This document shows positions 10,297 through 19,862 of a stretch of 64,000 nucleotides of DNA, piece by piece. Under the pieces are notes generated by a model. That model was not told the DNA's origin, did not search any database, and was given only the letters and a program-made list of their open reading frames with translations. The position numbers and the translations under genes are program-made. Every line of letters starts with the position of its first letter. The stretch's first letter is position 1. Source of the DNA: Alphaproteobacteria bacterium. GTDB taxonomy: Bacteria; Pseudomonadota; Alphaproteobacteria; Rhizobiales; Xanthobacteraceae. The stretch spans positions 1 through 64,000 of the forward strand of contig VGEP01000023.1 of the NCBI GenBank assembly GCA_016869215.1, given 5' to 3'.

Positions 10297-10977
10297 TCAG
10301 TTTGCGGCGAAGCAGTAGATCAGGCCTTCGCCGCCGGAGCCGCGCAGCGCCTCGATGCTGCAGCCGCGCGAGGGATGCGAGGCGTTCCAGGACTTGGACG
10401 GTGCGTCGTCGCGCAGCCCCATGCGGTCGTGATGACCGACGAACGCCGCGCCTTCGCCGCTCTTGGTCCAGTTGCCGCAGGTCATGTCCTTGCCGGGCGG
10501 ATAGGCGCGGCCGTCGGCGGTCGAGCCGGTGAGGATGTCGTGGCGGTTCGGGACGAACAGCCGGCTTGGGATGCGGCGGCCGTTCTCGGCGAGGCCGGTC
10601 TCGGTGTCGATCTTGTTCTTGTCGGAGTGCAGGTCGTCGACGTTCACTGCGATCTGCTGGCCGGCTGCGTTGTACCAGGGGCCCTTGCCGATGCGGTCGC
10701 GCGCGTTGACTGCGGGCTTGTCGCTTTCGGCTTGCGTGCTGAGATAGGCGCGCCAGGTCTTGCCGCCGGCGCCGTGGCGCGCCGCCAGCGTCTGGCAGTG
10801 CTTGTCGGCGCCTTCGAGGCCGCCGAGATCGGCGCCCTTGCCGGGATTGCTGCTGGTGATGAAGAAGGTCATGTTGGGGAACTGCGGCGGTTGCTGTTGC
10901 GCGCGCAACTCCTGACTGAAGAGCAGCGGCGCGGCTGCGGCCATGGCGAGTGCTGAAATTCGGATGCTGGTCTTCAT
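10297..10977 (-). CDS. secreted lectin-like protein of unknown function
   Basis: 226 residues with a clear signal peptide ending near LRAQQQ. The mature part has motifs ADLGGLEGADKHCQTLA, GKTWRAYLST and SWNASHPSRGC, plus four Cys residues that could form disulphides. This pattern is found in secreted proteins of Bradyrhizobium-like bacteria sometimes described as lectin-like (DUF1554-type); I recognise the family only loosely. It probably acts in the periplasm or outside the cell. It is convergent to the LysM gene and interrupts the otherwise conserved order. Confidence 0.75.
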   Translation of the reverse strand: MKTSIRISALAMAAAAPLLFSQELRAQQQPPQFPNMTFFITSSNPGKGADLGGLEGADKHCQTLAARHGAGGKTWRAYLSTQAESDKPAVNARDRIGKGPWYNAAGQQIAVNVDDLHSDKNKIDTETGLAENGRRIPSRLFVPNRHDILTGSTADGRAYPPGKDMTCGNWTKSGEGAAFVGHHDRMGLRDDAPSKSWNASHPSRGCSIEALRGSGGEGLIYCFAAN

Positions 10978-11158
10978 GAGCTTCCTCCGGACCGTTGGTT
11001 CGATGCAATCGTTGGGATTTCCGCGCCGTCACCGGGCGGACGTTCCAAGGTTGAAGCTTATCGGGGCTGTCGGAGCGCCACAATCGAGCGCGTCCGGCAA
11101 AAATTTTCGACGCGCGATGGAATAGGATGGAAATGCGCTTCCGGCGTTGCTGCGGCCG

Positions 11159-12055
11159 TCAAATCTTGACGGCGAGCCGCCCGGCCAGGTCCTGTACAAA
11201 CTGCCAGGCGACGCGGCCGGAGCGCGCACCGCGCGTGGTCGCCCATTCCAGCGCCTCGCGGCGGAGGTCGTTGGCGCCGACCGGAATTTTGTAGTGCGCG
11301 ACGTAGCCATCGACCATGGCGAGGAACTCTTCCTGGCTGCAGCGGTGAAAACCGAGCCAGAGACCGAAACGGTCGGACAAGGAGACCTTCTCCTCGACCG
11401 CCTCGCCGGGATTGATTGCGGTCGCGCGCTCGTTCTCCATCATCTCGCGCGCCATCAGGTGGCGGCGGTTGGATGTGGCGTACAGGATTACGTTCTCGGG
11501 CCGGCCCTCGATGCCGCCTTCGAGCACGGCCTTGAGCGATTTGTAGGACGTGTCCTCGGCTTCGAACGACAGGTCGTCGCAGAACACGATGAAGCGGTAC
11601 GGTGCCGGCCGCAGCAGCGTCATCAGGTCGGGCAGGCTTTCGATGTCCTCGCGGTGGATTTCGATGAGCTTGAGCTTGCCTTTGGCGTGCGAAGCGTTGA
11701 CCGCGGCGTGCGCGGCTTTGACCAGCGAGGACTTCCCCATGCCGCGCGCGCCCCATAGCAACGCGTTGTTGGCGGGCAGGCCGCGCGCGAACCGCTCGGT
11801 GTTCTCCACCAGCGTGTCGCGCACGCGGTCGATGCCTTTGAGCAGTCCCATGCCGACGCGGTTCACGCGCGCGACCGGCGCGAGCCGTGCGCCGTGCGGG
11901 TGCCAGACGAACGCGTCGGCAGCAGAGAAACCGGGCTCGGTCTTGGCCTCGGGCGCGAGCCGTTCGAGCGCCGCCGCGACCCGGGAGAGCAACGCGGAAT
12001 CGGAACCGGACGGCGGGCGGGTCTTGGCTTTGGGGCGGGACTTTTTTCGAGCCAT
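11159..12055 (-). CDS. DUF815-family AAA+ ATPase
   Basis: 298 residues from the ATG at 12055 (MARKKSRPKAK); the longer frame upstream is non-coding. Walker A is GARGMGKSS (residues 102-110), and the Walker B region reads FIVFCDDLSFE. The C-terminal third has ATSNRRHLM, resembling sensor 1. Members of this family (PF05673) are predicted AAA+ ATPases with no firmly known role. No membrane segment is seen. It is divergent from yajC and shares a 337-bp intergenic region with it. Confidence 0.9.
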   Translation of the reverse strand: MARKKSRPKAKTRPPSGSDSALLSRVAAALERLAPEAKTEPGFSAADAFVWHPHGARLAPVARVNRVGMGLLKGIDRVRDTLVENTERFARGLPANNALLWGARGMGKSSLVKAAHAAVNASHAKGKLKLIEIHREDIESLPDLMTLLRPAPYRFIVFCDDLSFEAEDTSYKSLKAVLEGGIEGRPENVILYATSNRRHLMAREMMENERATAINPGEAVEEKVSLSDRFGLWLGFHRCSQEEFLAMVDGYVAHYKIPVGANDLRREALEWATTRGARSGRVAWQFVQDLAGRLAVKI

Positions 12056-12162
12056 CGGAGGGCCTTGCGCTGGCCGCTCCCTTAGCGGTCCGGCCGCGGC
12101 CTCGCAAGCCGACGAAACCGAAAAACTCAAGAATTGAGGCCATTTGGCCGCGCCACATGACA

Positions 12163-12190
12163 TTGCAATTGGACGGCCGACCGCTATATT
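12163..12190 (+). promoter_or_regulatory. Probable sigma-70-type promoter of yajC-secDF
   Basis: TTGCAA at 12163-12168 and TATATT at 12185-12190 are separated by 16 bases. It is the best match in the 12056-12392 gap, which holds no other recognisable feature. The leader to the yajC start would be about 195 bases. Confidence 0.5.
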
Positions 12191-12392
12191 CCGCGCACAT
12201 TTCGGGCGCCGCTGGGGCGGCAGGCGCCGCCGGGACAGCCGCCGCAACCTGAAGGCCCGTCATGCGATGCCCGTCCGCGATCTCACCGGCCTGCTCGCGT
12301 TCGGGCGCCGGCCGCGCGCGGCGGCAAGGCTTGGCGGGCGGCGATTGCGGCGTTGCACCGATCACATTCCACCACAGAGGCTAGGACGACGG

Positions 12393-12776
12393 ATGTTGGG
12401 GACGATCATTCGAAGCGGCATTCTTGCGGGCGCGATCGTTACGGGCTCCGCCGCGCCCGCCTATGCGCAGGCCGGTGGCGACAATCTGCTGATTTCGCTG
12501 CTGCCGTTCATCCTGATTTTCGTGATCATGTATTTCCTGATCCTGCGGCCGCAGCAGAAGCGCGCCAAGACGCATCAGGAGATGGTCAAGAACGTGCGGC
12601 GCGGCGACACGGTTGTCACCTCGGGCGGCCTGATCGGCAAGGTGACAAAAGTAATCGACGACGAACAGATCGAGGTCGAAGTCGCCGAGGATGTCCGCAT
12701 CCGGCAGGTGCGTTCGATGGTCGCCGACGTCCGCGCCAAGGGCGAGCCGGTGAAGGACGAGGGCGCGTCGAGCTGA
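12393..12776 (+). CDS. yajC: Sec translocase accessory protein YajC
   Basis: 127 residues from the ATG at 12393; the longer in-frame opening upstream is not conserved coding sequence. YajC associates with SecDF in the inner membrane. An N-terminal hydrophobic segment (signal-like) precedes the hallmark ILIFVIMYFLILRPQQKRAK and the globular MVKNVRRGDTVVTSGGLIGK. secD follows after 31 bp, so yajC-secD-secF is one operon. Confidence 0.93.
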   Translation: MLGTIIRSGILAGAIVTGSAAPAYAQAGGDNLLISLLPFILIFVIMYFLILRPQQKRAKTHQEMVKNVRRGDTVVTSGGLIGKVTKVIDDEQIEVEVAEDVRIRQVRSMVADVRAKGEPVKDEGASS

Positions 12777-12807
12777 GCGCCGCATCGGCTCAGGGCGGAC
12801 CATTCGC

Positions 12808-14415
12808 ATGCTGAATATTTCGAAATGGCGAGCGACGACGATTGTGGGCACGACATTGATCGTGTGCCTGTTCGCATTCGGCAATCTCCTTTCGGCTTCG
12901 GCATTCCAGGGTCTGCCCAAATGGGCGCAGCGCCACATTGTTCTGGGTCTCGATCTGCAGGGCGGCTCGCACATCCTGCTTGAGGTGGACTCGGCGGCTG
13001 TGCGCAAGGAGAAGATCGAAACGCTGCGCGACGACGTGCGGCGCGTGATCCGCGAGAACCGGCTCGGCAGTCCCGCGGCCGCCGTGATCCGCGGCGAGAC
13101 GGTCGAGTACCGCGTGCGCGAGGGCGGAAATTTCCAGCTCACGATGCAGAAGCTGCGCGAACTGTCGCAGCCGCTCGGCGGGCTTCTGAGTGCGACCGGA
13201 CAGCGTTCGGTCGAAGTGGTCGATGCGGGCGGCGGCTTGATCCGGCTCACGCCGACGCAACCCGCGATCGTCGAGCGCATCCGCCAAGCCGTCGATCAGT
13301 CGATCCAGATCGTCGAGCGGCGCGTGAACGAGCTTGGCACCGTCGAGCCGACGATTCAGCGCCAGGGCGTCGACCGCGTTCTCGTTCAGGTGCCGGGCCT
13401 GCAGGATCCCACGCGCCTGAAGGAACTGCTCGGCAAGACCGCCAAGCTGTCGTTCCGCATGGTCGATCAGACGGTCCCGGTCGATCAGGCGCAGCAGGGC
13501 CGCGTGCCGATGGACTCGGAGGTGCTCAAGGGCTCGAAGGCCGAGAACAATCAGCCTTACGTGATCGAGAAACGCGTTCTGGTTTCGGGCGAGGACCTCA
13601 CCGACGCGCAGCCCGGTTTCGACCAGCGCACCAGCGAGCCGATCGTCACCTTCCGCTTCAACAACAACGGCGCGCGCCGCTTCGCCCAGGTGACGCAGGA
13701 GAACGTCGGGCGTCCGTTCGCCATCGTGCTCGACAACGAGGTGATCTCCGCGCCGGTGATCCGGGAGCCGATCCTTGGCGGCTCGGGCCAGATTTCCGGC
13801 AGCTTCACCGTTCAGCAGGCCAACGATCTCGCGATCCTGCTGCGCGCCGGCGCGCTGCCCGCGCCGCTGACCATCATCGAGGAGCGCACCGTCGGACCGG
13901 GCCTCGGCCAGGACTCCATCGACGCGGGCATCAGGGCGTCCTGGATCGGCTCACTGATGGTCGCGCTGTTCATGCTGGCGACCTACGGGCTGTTCGGCCT
14001 GTTTGCGGTCTTTGCCGTCGCAATCAACGTGGTGATGATCGTCGGCGTTCTGTCGCTGTTCAACGCGACACTGACGCTGCCCGGCATCGCGGGTATCGTG
14101 CTGACCGTCGGCATGGCGGTGGATTCCAACGTGTTGATCTACGAACGCGTCCGCGAGGAGGTGCGCAGCGGCAGGTCCGCGATCAGCTCGCTCGATGCGG
14201 GCTTCTCGCGCGCGCTTGCCACAATTCTGGACTCCAACATCACGACGTTCATCGCGGCGGCCGTCCTGTTCTTCATCGGATCCGGTCCGGTCCGCGGCTT
14301 CGCGCTGACGCTCGGCATCGGCATTATCACGACGGTCTTTACCGCCTTCATGCTCACGCGGCTGATGGTGGCGTCGTGGTACCGGATTTTCCGCCCGCGC
14401 ACCGTACCGATCTGA
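12808..14415 (+). CDS. secD: protein translocase subunit SecD
   Basis: 535 residues. SecD with SecF uses the proton gradient to drive late steps of Sec export. The first helix (about residues 9-30) is followed by the periplasmic P1 region, starting HIVLGLDLQGGSHILLEVD, and by a C-terminal block of five helices with GMAVDSNVLIYERVREE, the signature of SecD helix 4. The length fits the alphaproteobacterial family. secF begins 12 bases later. Confidence 0.95.
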   Translation: MLNISKWRATTIVGTTLIVCLFAFGNLLSASAFQGLPKWAQRHIVLGLDLQGGSHILLEVDSAAVRKEKIETLRDDVRRVIRENRLGSPAAAVIRGETVEYRVREGGNFQLTMQKLRELSQPLGGLLSATGQRSVEVVDAGGGLIRLTPTQPAIVERIRQAVDQSIQIVERRVNELGTVEPTIQRQGVDRVLVQVPGLQDPTRLKELLGKTAKLSFRMVDQTVPVDQAQQGRVPMDSEVLKGSKAENNQPYVIEKRVLVSGEDLTDAQPGFDQRTSEPIVTFRFNNNGARRFAQVTQENVGRPFAIVLDNEVISAPVIREPILGGSGQISGSFTVQQANDLAILLRAGALPAPLTIIEERTVGPGLGQDSIDAGIRASWIGSLMVALFMLATYGLFGLFAVFAVAINVVMIVGVLSLFNATLTLPGIAGIVLTVGMAVDSNVLIYERVREEVRSGRSAISSLDAGFSRALATILDSNITTFIAAAVLFFIGSGPVRGFALTLGIGIITTVFTAFMLTRLMVASWYRIFRPRTVPI

Positions 14416-14427
14416 TCGAGAAATCCC

Positions 14428-15384
14428 GTGCGCCACCTTCGCATCGTTCCGGACGATACCAAATTCGACTTCATGCGCTTTCGGCGCTTCAGCTTTCCGA
14501 CATCGGCAATCCTGTCGGTGCTGGCGCTGCTCGCCTACTTCTCCCTGGGGCTGAACTTCGGCATCGATTTCGTCGGCGGCACGATGATCGAGGTGCAATC
14601 CAAGACCGGGCCGGCGGACCTCGGGCGGATGCGCTCGACGCTGAATGCACTCAATCTCGGCGACGTGCAGCTGCAGGAATTCGGCGCCCCCACGGACGTC
14701 TTGATCCGCGTCCCGCAGCAGCCGGGCGGCGAGGGCGCGCAGCAAGAGGCCGTGGCCAAGGTCCGGGCGGCGCTCGGCGCCGATGTCGATTATCGCCGGA
14801 TTGAGGTGGTGGGCCCGCGGGTCTCCGGCGAGCTTCTCACCTACGGCGTCATCGGGTTGATGCTCGCGATTCTCGGAATCCTGATTTACCTGTGGTTCCG
14901 CTTCGAGTGGCAGTTCGCGCTCGGAGCGATGATTTCCAACGTCCACGACCTGGTGCTGACCGTCGGGTTCCTGGCGATCATGCAGATCGATTTCGATCTC
15001 AGCGGGATCGCGGCGCTGTTGACCATTCTCGGTTATTCCCTCAATGACACCGTCGTGATCTACGACCGCATCCGCGAAATGCTGCGGCGATACAAGCGGC
15101 TGCCGATGCACGAGTTGCTCAACATCGCAGTCAACGCCACGCTGTCGCGCTCGATTATCACCCACGTCACCACGACGCTCGCACTGCTCTCGCTGCTGAT
15201 TTTCGGCGGTCCGGTGCTGTTCGCGTTCACCGCCACGATGATGTTCGGCGCTATCCTGGTCGGCGCCTACACCTCGATCTTCATCGCCGCACCGCTGCTG
15301 ATCTACCTCGGCGTGGGCGAAGGCCGGGAAATGACCGCCGCCGACGACGATGATCAGGCGGCGGAGACCCCGGCCAAGCGCTGA
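14428..15384 (+). CDS. secF: protein translocase subunit SecF
   Basis: 318 residues, GTG start. It shows the SecF opening LNFGIDFVGGTMIEV, the periplasmic domain, and the core helices with SLNDTVVIYDRIRE, equivalent to the SecD proton-path motif. The C-terminal tail is acidic. The reading frame is intact. The next gene starts 3 bases after the stop, extending the operon beyond secDF. Confidence 0.95.
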   Translation: MRHLRIVPDDTKFDFMRFRRFSFPTSAILSVLALLAYFSLGLNFGIDFVGGTMIEVQSKTGPADLGRMRSTLNALNLGDVQLQEFGAPTDVLIRVPQQPGGEGAQQEAVAKVRAALGADVDYRRIEVVGPRVSGELLTYGVIGLMLAILGILIYLWFRFEWQFALGAMISNVHDLVLTVGFLAIMQIDFDLSGIAALLTILGYSLNDTVVIYDRIREMLRRYKRLPMHELLNIAVNATLSRSIITHVTTTLALLSLLIFGGPVLFAFTATMMFGAILVGAYTSIFIAAPLLIYLGVGEGREMTAADDDDQAAETPAKR

Positions 15385-15387
15385 CCT

Positions 15388-15771
15388 TTGACCGCGACGC
15401 CAGGCAGCCCGCACTATCCGAGACCCGCGCCGATCGAGGCCTACGGCAAGGGCGGGTTCCGTTTCGCGGGCATGTCGCACCGCGGCTCGCTCCTGTGTCT
15501 GCCGAGCGGCATCTGGGGCTGGCCGGTGGCTTCCGCTGCCGAGATCACCGAAGCGGCGCTGGAGCCGGTGTTCGCCGAGGCGGCCGCGATCGGACTGTTC
15601 CTGATCGGGGCCGGCCGGGAACGCTGGATCATGCAGGACGCGCTGCGGGAGCGTTTCATGTCCTGCGGGATCAACGTCGAAATCGCGCGCACGGGCACGG
15701 CGGTCAGCACCTACAATATCCTGCTCGAAGAGGGCCGGCGGGTGGCGGCCGGGCTGATCGCGGCCGAATGA
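15388..15771 (+). CDS. Mth938/NDUFAF3-like (DUF498) protein
   Basis: 127 residues with a TTG start placed 3 bases after secF. The fold family (Mth938, DUF498/DUF598) includes the mitochondrial complex I assembly factor NDUFAF3. Recognisable elements are IEAYGKGGFRFAGMSHRGS, LFLIGAGRERWIM, the variable helix with CGINVEIARTGTAVSTYN and the ending LLEEGRRVAAGLIA. It is thought to help assemble membrane complexes; a role in complex I here is an inference from homology. Its place behind secF and before a squalene/phytoene-synthase-like gene is notable. Confidence 0.88.
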   Translation: MTATPGSPHYPRPAPIEAYGKGGFRFAGMSHRGSLLCLPSGIWGWPVASAAEITEAALEPVFAEAAAIGLFLIGAGRERWIMQDALRERFMSCGINVEIARTGTAVSTYNILLEEGRRVAAGLIAAE

Positions 15772-15832
15772 GCGGCAATTCGGCGGCAATGGGCGTCTCC
15801 CTGATGGCGCTGCGGTGACGTAAGGTCGCGCC

Positions 15833-16684
15833 ATGCCGGATGCCTTCGAACATTGCGAACGGCTGGTCCGCGATCACGACAAGGACCGGTTCCTGGCCGC
15901 GCTGTTCGCGCCGGCAAAGCACCGCCGTGCGCTGCACGCGCTTTACGCCTTCAACCTGGAGATCGCACGGACGCGCGAACTGGCACGCGAGCCGATGCCC
16001 GGCGAGTTGCGGCTGCAATGGTGGCGCGAGGCGCTCGGCGGCGAGCGCGCCGCCGACGCGCAAGCCCATCCGGTCGCCGCGGCCGTGTGCGACGTCACCG
16101 TGCGCTACCGGCTGCCGCCGCCGATGCTGGTCGACCTGATCGATGCGCGCGCATTCGATCTCTACGACGAACCGACGGCGCGCCTGAACGACCTCGAACT
16201 CTACGCCGTCCGCACCTCGTCGGCGGTGATCGAACTGGGCGCGCGGATTCTCGCCGACGGGCGCGATCCGGGGCTCGGCGACCTCGCAGGCCATGCCGGT
16301 ATCGCTTATGCGATGGCAGGCTTGCTGCGTGCGCTGCCGATTCACGCGGCGCGGCGGCAGCTCTACGTGCCGGCGGAGACGATGGCGCGCTATGGCGCGC
16401 GCGCCGAGGATCTATTTGCCGGGCAGACGACGACCGAATGGCGGGCGGCGCTCGCGGAACTGCGGCTGCGCGCGCGTCATCACCTCGACGCGGCGCGGCG
16501 GCTGATCGGGGACGCGCCTGCATTGTCGGCTCCCGCGTTGCTTCCGGTCGCCCTGGTGCGGCCGATGCTCGACCGCATGGAGCGGCGCAGCTACCGGCCG
16601 CTTGAGCCGAGCGAACTGCCGCAATGGCGGCGGCAATGGATTCTCTGGCGCGCGGCACGCTCGGGACTGCGCAAGGCGTTCTGA
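15833..16684 (+). CDS. squalene/phytoene synthase-family protein (NDUFAF6-like)
   Basis: 283 residues. The fold resembles trans-isoprenyl diphosphate synthases: helical start FEHCERLVRDHDKDRFLAAL, then ALYAFNLEIARTRELA, QWWREALGG and DLIDARAFDLYDE. It lacks the full pair of Asp-rich metal motifs of true phytoene synthases, as in the complex I assembly factor NDUFAF6. It may therefore be non-catalytic. The stop is one base from the trmFO stop (convergent). Confidence 0.85.
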   Translation: MPDAFEHCERLVRDHDKDRFLAALFAPAKHRRALHALYAFNLEIARTRELAREPMPGELRLQWWREALGGERAADAQAHPVAAAVCDVTVRYRLPPPMLVDLIDARAFDLYDEPTARLNDLELYAVRTSSAVIELGARILADGRDPGLGDLAGHAGIAYAMAGLLRALPIHAARRQLYVPAETMARYGARAEDLFAGQTTTEWRAALAELRLRARHHLDAARRLIGDAPALSAPALLPVALVRPMLDRMERRSYRPLEPSELPQWRRQWILWRAARSGLRKAF

Positions 16685-16685
16685 A

Positions 16686-18104
16686 TCATTCTGCGGCAAG
16701 CCGCGCGCCGCCGAGCCAGGCTTCGAGATCGGACATGGCGCGGGCGCAGAGCGCGCGCTTCTTGGCGGCGGCCTTGGCCGGACCGCGCAGGCGCGTCCCA
16801 TCGGGGGCCTTGTTTGGAACGCTCGCAAGCGGCGGGAACAGACCGAAGTTGACGTTCATGGGCTGGAAGGAGCGCGGACCGGCGTCGATGGTTTCGACGT
16901 GGCCGCCGGTGATGTGGCCGAGCAGCGCGCCGTGGGCGGTCGTCGGCGGCGGTACGGTCAGCGGCTCGCCGCGCCGTTCGGCGGCGGCGAAACGCCCGGC
17001 CAGCAATCCGATTGCGGCCGACTCGACGTAGCCCTCGCAGCCGGTGATCTGGCCTGCAAAGCGAAGCCGCGGCATCGCCTTCAGCCGCAGCGTTTCGTCG
17101 AGCAGCTTCGGCGAATTGAGGAAGGTGTTGCGGTGCAAGCCGCCGAGCCGCGCGAATTCGGCGCGTTCGAGACCGGGAATGGTCCGGAAGATGCGCGTCT
17201 GTTCGCCGTGGCGCAGCTTGGTCTGGAAGCCGACCATGTTGAACAGGGTGCCGAGCCGGTTGTCCTGGCGCAACTGCACGACGGCGTAGGGCTTTTGCTG
17301 CGGATGGTGCGGATCGGTCAGCCCGAACGGCTTCATCGGCCCGTGGCGCAGCGTCTCCGGTCCGCGCTCGGCCATGACCTCGATCGGCAGGCAGCCGTCG
17401 AAATACGGTGTGTCGGCTTCGAATTCGTGAAAGGAGACCTTGTCGCCCGCGACCAGCGCGGCGACGAAGGCTTCGTACTGCGCGCGATCGAGCGGGCAAT
17501 TGATGTAGTCGGCGCCGGTTCCGCCCGGACCGGCCTTGTCGTAGCGCGACTGGAACCAGGCGACGTTCATGTCGATGCTGTCGCGATGCACGATCGGGGC
17601 GATGGCGTCGAAGAACGCCAGCGCGCCTTCGCCGGTCAATCCGGAAATGGCGCTTGCGAGCCCCGGCGAGGTGAGAGGGCCGGTCGCGACGATGACGCTG
17701 TCCCAGTCTTCCGGCGGCAGCGCCAGTTCCTCGCGGCGAACTTCGATCAGGGGGTGCGTGCCGAGCGCCTGCGTCACGGCGCCGGAAAATTCATCGCGGT
17801 CGACCGCAAGCGCGCCGCCGGCCGGAACCTTGTTGGCGTCCGCGGTCCGCATGATCAGCGAGCCGAGCCGGCGCATTTCGGCGTGCAGGAGGCCGACGGC
17901 GTTGGTGTCGGCGTCGTCGGAGCGGAACGAATTGGAACAGACCAGTTCGGCCAGGCTACCTGTCTTGTGGACGGGTGTCGCGCGGTCCGGCCGCATCTCG
18001 TGAACAATCACGGGCACGCCGGCCTCGGCGATCTGCCAGGCCGCCTCCGAACCTGCGAGCCCGCCTCCGACGACGTGAACCACTTGCCTCCGAACTGTCG
18101 ACAT
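16686..18104 (-). CDS. trmFO: tRNA (uracil-5-)-methyltransferase TrmFO, folate-dependent
   Basis: 472 residues from the ATG at 18104 ([20 protein letters not shown]). TrmFO methylates U54 of tRNA using methylenetetrahydrofolate and FAD. The Rossmann motif [12 protein letters not shown] is at the N terminus. Further family blocks are [27 protein letters not shown], and [20 protein letters not shown] near residue 350. The C-terminal half carries [14 protein letters not shown] longer start at 18140 is possible but adds non-conserved residues. Confidence 0.95.
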   Translation of the reverse strand: MSTVRRQVVHVVGGGLAGSEAAWQIAEAGVPVIVHEMRPDRATPVHKTGSLAELVCSNSFRSDDADTNAVGLLHAEMRRLGSLIMRTADANKVPAGGALAVDRDEFSGAVTQALGTHPLIEVRREELALPPEDWDSVIVATGPLTSPGLASAISGLTGEGALAFFDAIAPIVHRDSIDMNVAWFQSRYDKAGPGGTGADYINCPLDRAQYEAFVAALVAGDKVSFHEFEADTPYFDGCLPIEVMAERGPETLRHGPMKPFGLTDPHHPQQKPYAVVQLRQDNRLGTLFNMVGFQTKLRHGEQTRIFRTIPGLERAEFARLGGLHRNTFLNSPKLLDETLRLKAMPRLRFAGQITGCEGYVESAAIGLLAGRFAAAERRGEPLTVPPPTTAHGALLGHITGGHVETIDAGPRSFQPMNVNFGLFPPLASVPNKAPDGTRLRGPAKAAAKKRALCARAMSDLEAWLGGARLAAE

Positions 18105-18163
18105 GGCGCAATACCTAGGCGGCGGCGGTGTTATGAGCAATGCCGGATTGCTTTGGAGCGGTA

Positions 18164-18799
18164 ATGACGATTTTTCGGTGTCGAATTGGCGTGGCGGCGG
18201 CTTTGGCCGCCGTTCTGGTGTTGTCGGGTGCCGGCCGGGCCGCGGCCGTCGAGCTGTCCCACGAAATCCGCCAGATGTACGCCGCGACCAACGCTTCGCC
18301 TCCGACCGCCAGCCAGATGATGATTTGCTACGGCTTTGTCTGCCGGCTGCGCGCCATCCTGCACTTCGGCCCCGGCGACCGGGCTGCGATCCGCAGCATG
18401 ATGGCGGCTGGTCAGGGCTCGCCCGCGGCCGAGCGCAAGGCCGTCGGCGAAGTCGTCCGCTGGTTCGACCGCCGCGCGGGCAAGATGGTCGGCACGGCCC
18501 GCCGCGTTCCGCGCGCAGACTTCCGCAACCGCGACGACGACGGGAATTTCGATTGTTTTGACACCACCCGCAACACAGTCAGCCTGCTGCTGGTTCTCAG
18601 GGAATGGAAACTGTTGCGGCACCACACCGTGGGCGACCCGAAATTCCGCGGCAACATCCTCGTGGGTCAGACGCCGCATAACACCGCGGTGCTGATCGAA
18701 AACAAGACGCGGCAGTCATGGGTCGTGGACATGTGGACCACGGGCTACAACAAACCGCCCGACGTCATGACGCTGGACAGGTGGGTCACGCTCGATTGA
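18164..18799 (+). CDS. secreted protein with a transglutaminase-like catalytic pattern (hypothetical)
   Basis: 211 residues from the ATG at 18164. The first 28 residues are a signal peptide. The second half reads like a papain/transglutaminase core: Cys131 in [11 protein letters not shown], His172 in [12 protein letters not shown] and Asp189 in [10 protein letters not shown] have the order and spacing of a Cys-His-Asp triad. Homologues of the whole protein exist in Bradyrhizobium-like bacteria as hypothetical proteins (from memory). A periplasmic thiol peptidase or transamidase is my inference. It is divergent from trmFO, with 59 bp between the starts. Confidence 0.75.
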   Translation: MTIFRCRIGVAAALAAVLVLSGAGRAAAVELSHEIRQMYAATNASPPTASQMMICYGFVCRLRAILHFGPGDRAAIRSMMAAGQGSPAAERKAVGEVVRWFDRRAGKMVGTARRVPRADFRNRDDDGNFDCFDTTRNTVSLLLVLREWKLLRHHTVGDPKFRGNILVGQTPHNTAVLIENKTRQSWVVDMWTTGYNKPPDVMTLDRWVTLD

Positions 18800-18860
18800 G
18801 CGTGGCCGCGAGACCATTGCGCAGGAAGAGCATGAGTTTATCGATGAACAGGAGGACACC

Positions 18861-19619
18861 ATGCGTTTCGGAACTGGATTGTTGCTCGCGGCGGCCATCG
18901 GCATGAGCACGCAGGGCGCCGCGGCCGCGGAAATCAAGGTGCTGACCACCGGGGCGTTCAAGCAGGTGGTGGTGGCGCTGATTCCGGAGTTCGAGAAAGC
19001 CACCGGCCACAAGGTCGTGCTCGACAACGGCACGGTCGGCCAGTTGATCAAGCGCGTCGACGGCGGCGAGACCTTCGATGTGCTGGTGCTCAATCCGCGC
19101 GGGATCGAGAATTACATCAAGACCGGCAAGATCGTCGACGGCACCGGCGCGCGCGTCGGCAAGGTCGGCGTCGGGGTCATGGTCAAGGCCGGCGCGCCGG
19201 CGCCCGACGTCAGCACGGTCGACAAATTCAAGGAGACGCTGCTCAAGGCCAAGACCGTGGGCTACATCGATCCGGCGAGCGGCGGATCGAGCGGCATCTA
19301 CGTCCACGGCCTGCTGGAGAAGCTCGGCATCGCCGAGCAGATCAAGCCCAAGGCGCGGCTCAAGCGCGGCGGACATGTCTCCGACCTCGTGGTCAGCGGC
19401 GAGGTCGAGGTCGGCATCCACCAGATCAGCGAGATCGTATCGGAGAAGGGCGTGACCCTGGTCGGGCCGCTGCCGGCCGCGATCCAAAACTATACCACCT
19501 ACGTCGTGGGCCTGAGCACGGCGGCCAAGAACGCGGACGCGGCGCGGGCCTTCATCCGGGTGCTGACCGGCCCGTCGGCCCCGGCCGTCCTCAAATCCAA
19601 GGGCATGGAAGGCGCCTGA
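18861..19619 (+). CDS. ModA-like periplasmic substrate-binding protein
   Basis: 252 residues with a signal peptide ending in GAAAAE. RBS AGGAGGACACC lies directly before the ATG. The start of the mature protein, IKVLTTGAFKQVVVALIPEF, and GHKVVLDNGTVGQLIKRV match the extracellular solute-binding family 11 (PF13531), related to molybdate-binding ModA. No permease or ATPase gene is adjacent, so it is an orphan binding protein and the ligand is unknown. A strong hairpin terminator follows. Confidence 0.85.
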   Translation: MRFGTGLLLAAAIGMSTQGAAAAEIKVLTTGAFKQVVVALIPEFEKATGHKVVLDNGTVGQLIKRVDGGETFDVLVLNPRGIENYIKTGKIVDGTGARVGKVGVGVMVKAGAPAPDVSTVDKFKETLLKAKTVGYIDPASGGSSGIYVHGLLEKLGIAEQIKPKARLKRGGHVSDLVVSGEVEVGIHQISEIVSEKGVTLVGPLPAAIQNYTTYVVGLSTAAKNADAARAFIRVLTGPSAPAVLKSKGMEGA

Positions 19620-19654
19620 ACGGTCCCGGAGAACGCACGGGCCACAAAAGCGAA

Positions 19655-19681
19655 AGCGCCCGCCGAGGGGAGGCGGGCGCT
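19655..19681 (+). terminator. Hairpin terminator
   Basis: AGCGCCCGCC (19655-19664) pairs with GGCGGGCGCT (19672-19681), with a 7-base loop. It follows the ModA-like gene by about 35 bases and faces the convergent DUF1127 gene. Confidence 0.75.
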
Positions 19682-19706
19682 CTCGTTGGCTCGAGTTCCG
19701 GGCGTC

Positions 19707-19862
19707 TTAGCGCTCGGAGCTCTCCCAGGCGACGCGCGGGATATCGCCCCGCGTCATACCGAGATCGGCCAATTCGCGGTCGCCGAGCCGGTTAAGCTGG
19801 CGAAGGCTGTCGTTGTAGCGGCGCCACTGCTGGAAGACGCCAACCAGGTGAGTCAGGAACAT
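19707..19862 (-). CDS. DUF1127 small protein
   Basis: 51 residues from the ATG at 19862; AAAGGG lies about nine bases upstream. The motif LNRLGDRELADLGMTRGDIP is the DUF1127 signature. Small DUF1127 proteins in Rhizobiales are short Arg-rich helical proteins, some linked to RNA turnover and phosphate or virulence regulation; the specific role here is unknown. A longer frame from 19979 adds a Cys-rich stretch that looks non-coding. Confidence 0.85.
   Translation of the reverse strand: MFLTHLVGVFQQWRRYNDSLRQLNRLGDRELADLGMTRGDIPRVAWESSER

Noticed and set aside
13951-15834. Long minus-strand frame over secD-secF
   Set aside because: Antisense shadow of conserved genes; low-complexity translation without domains.
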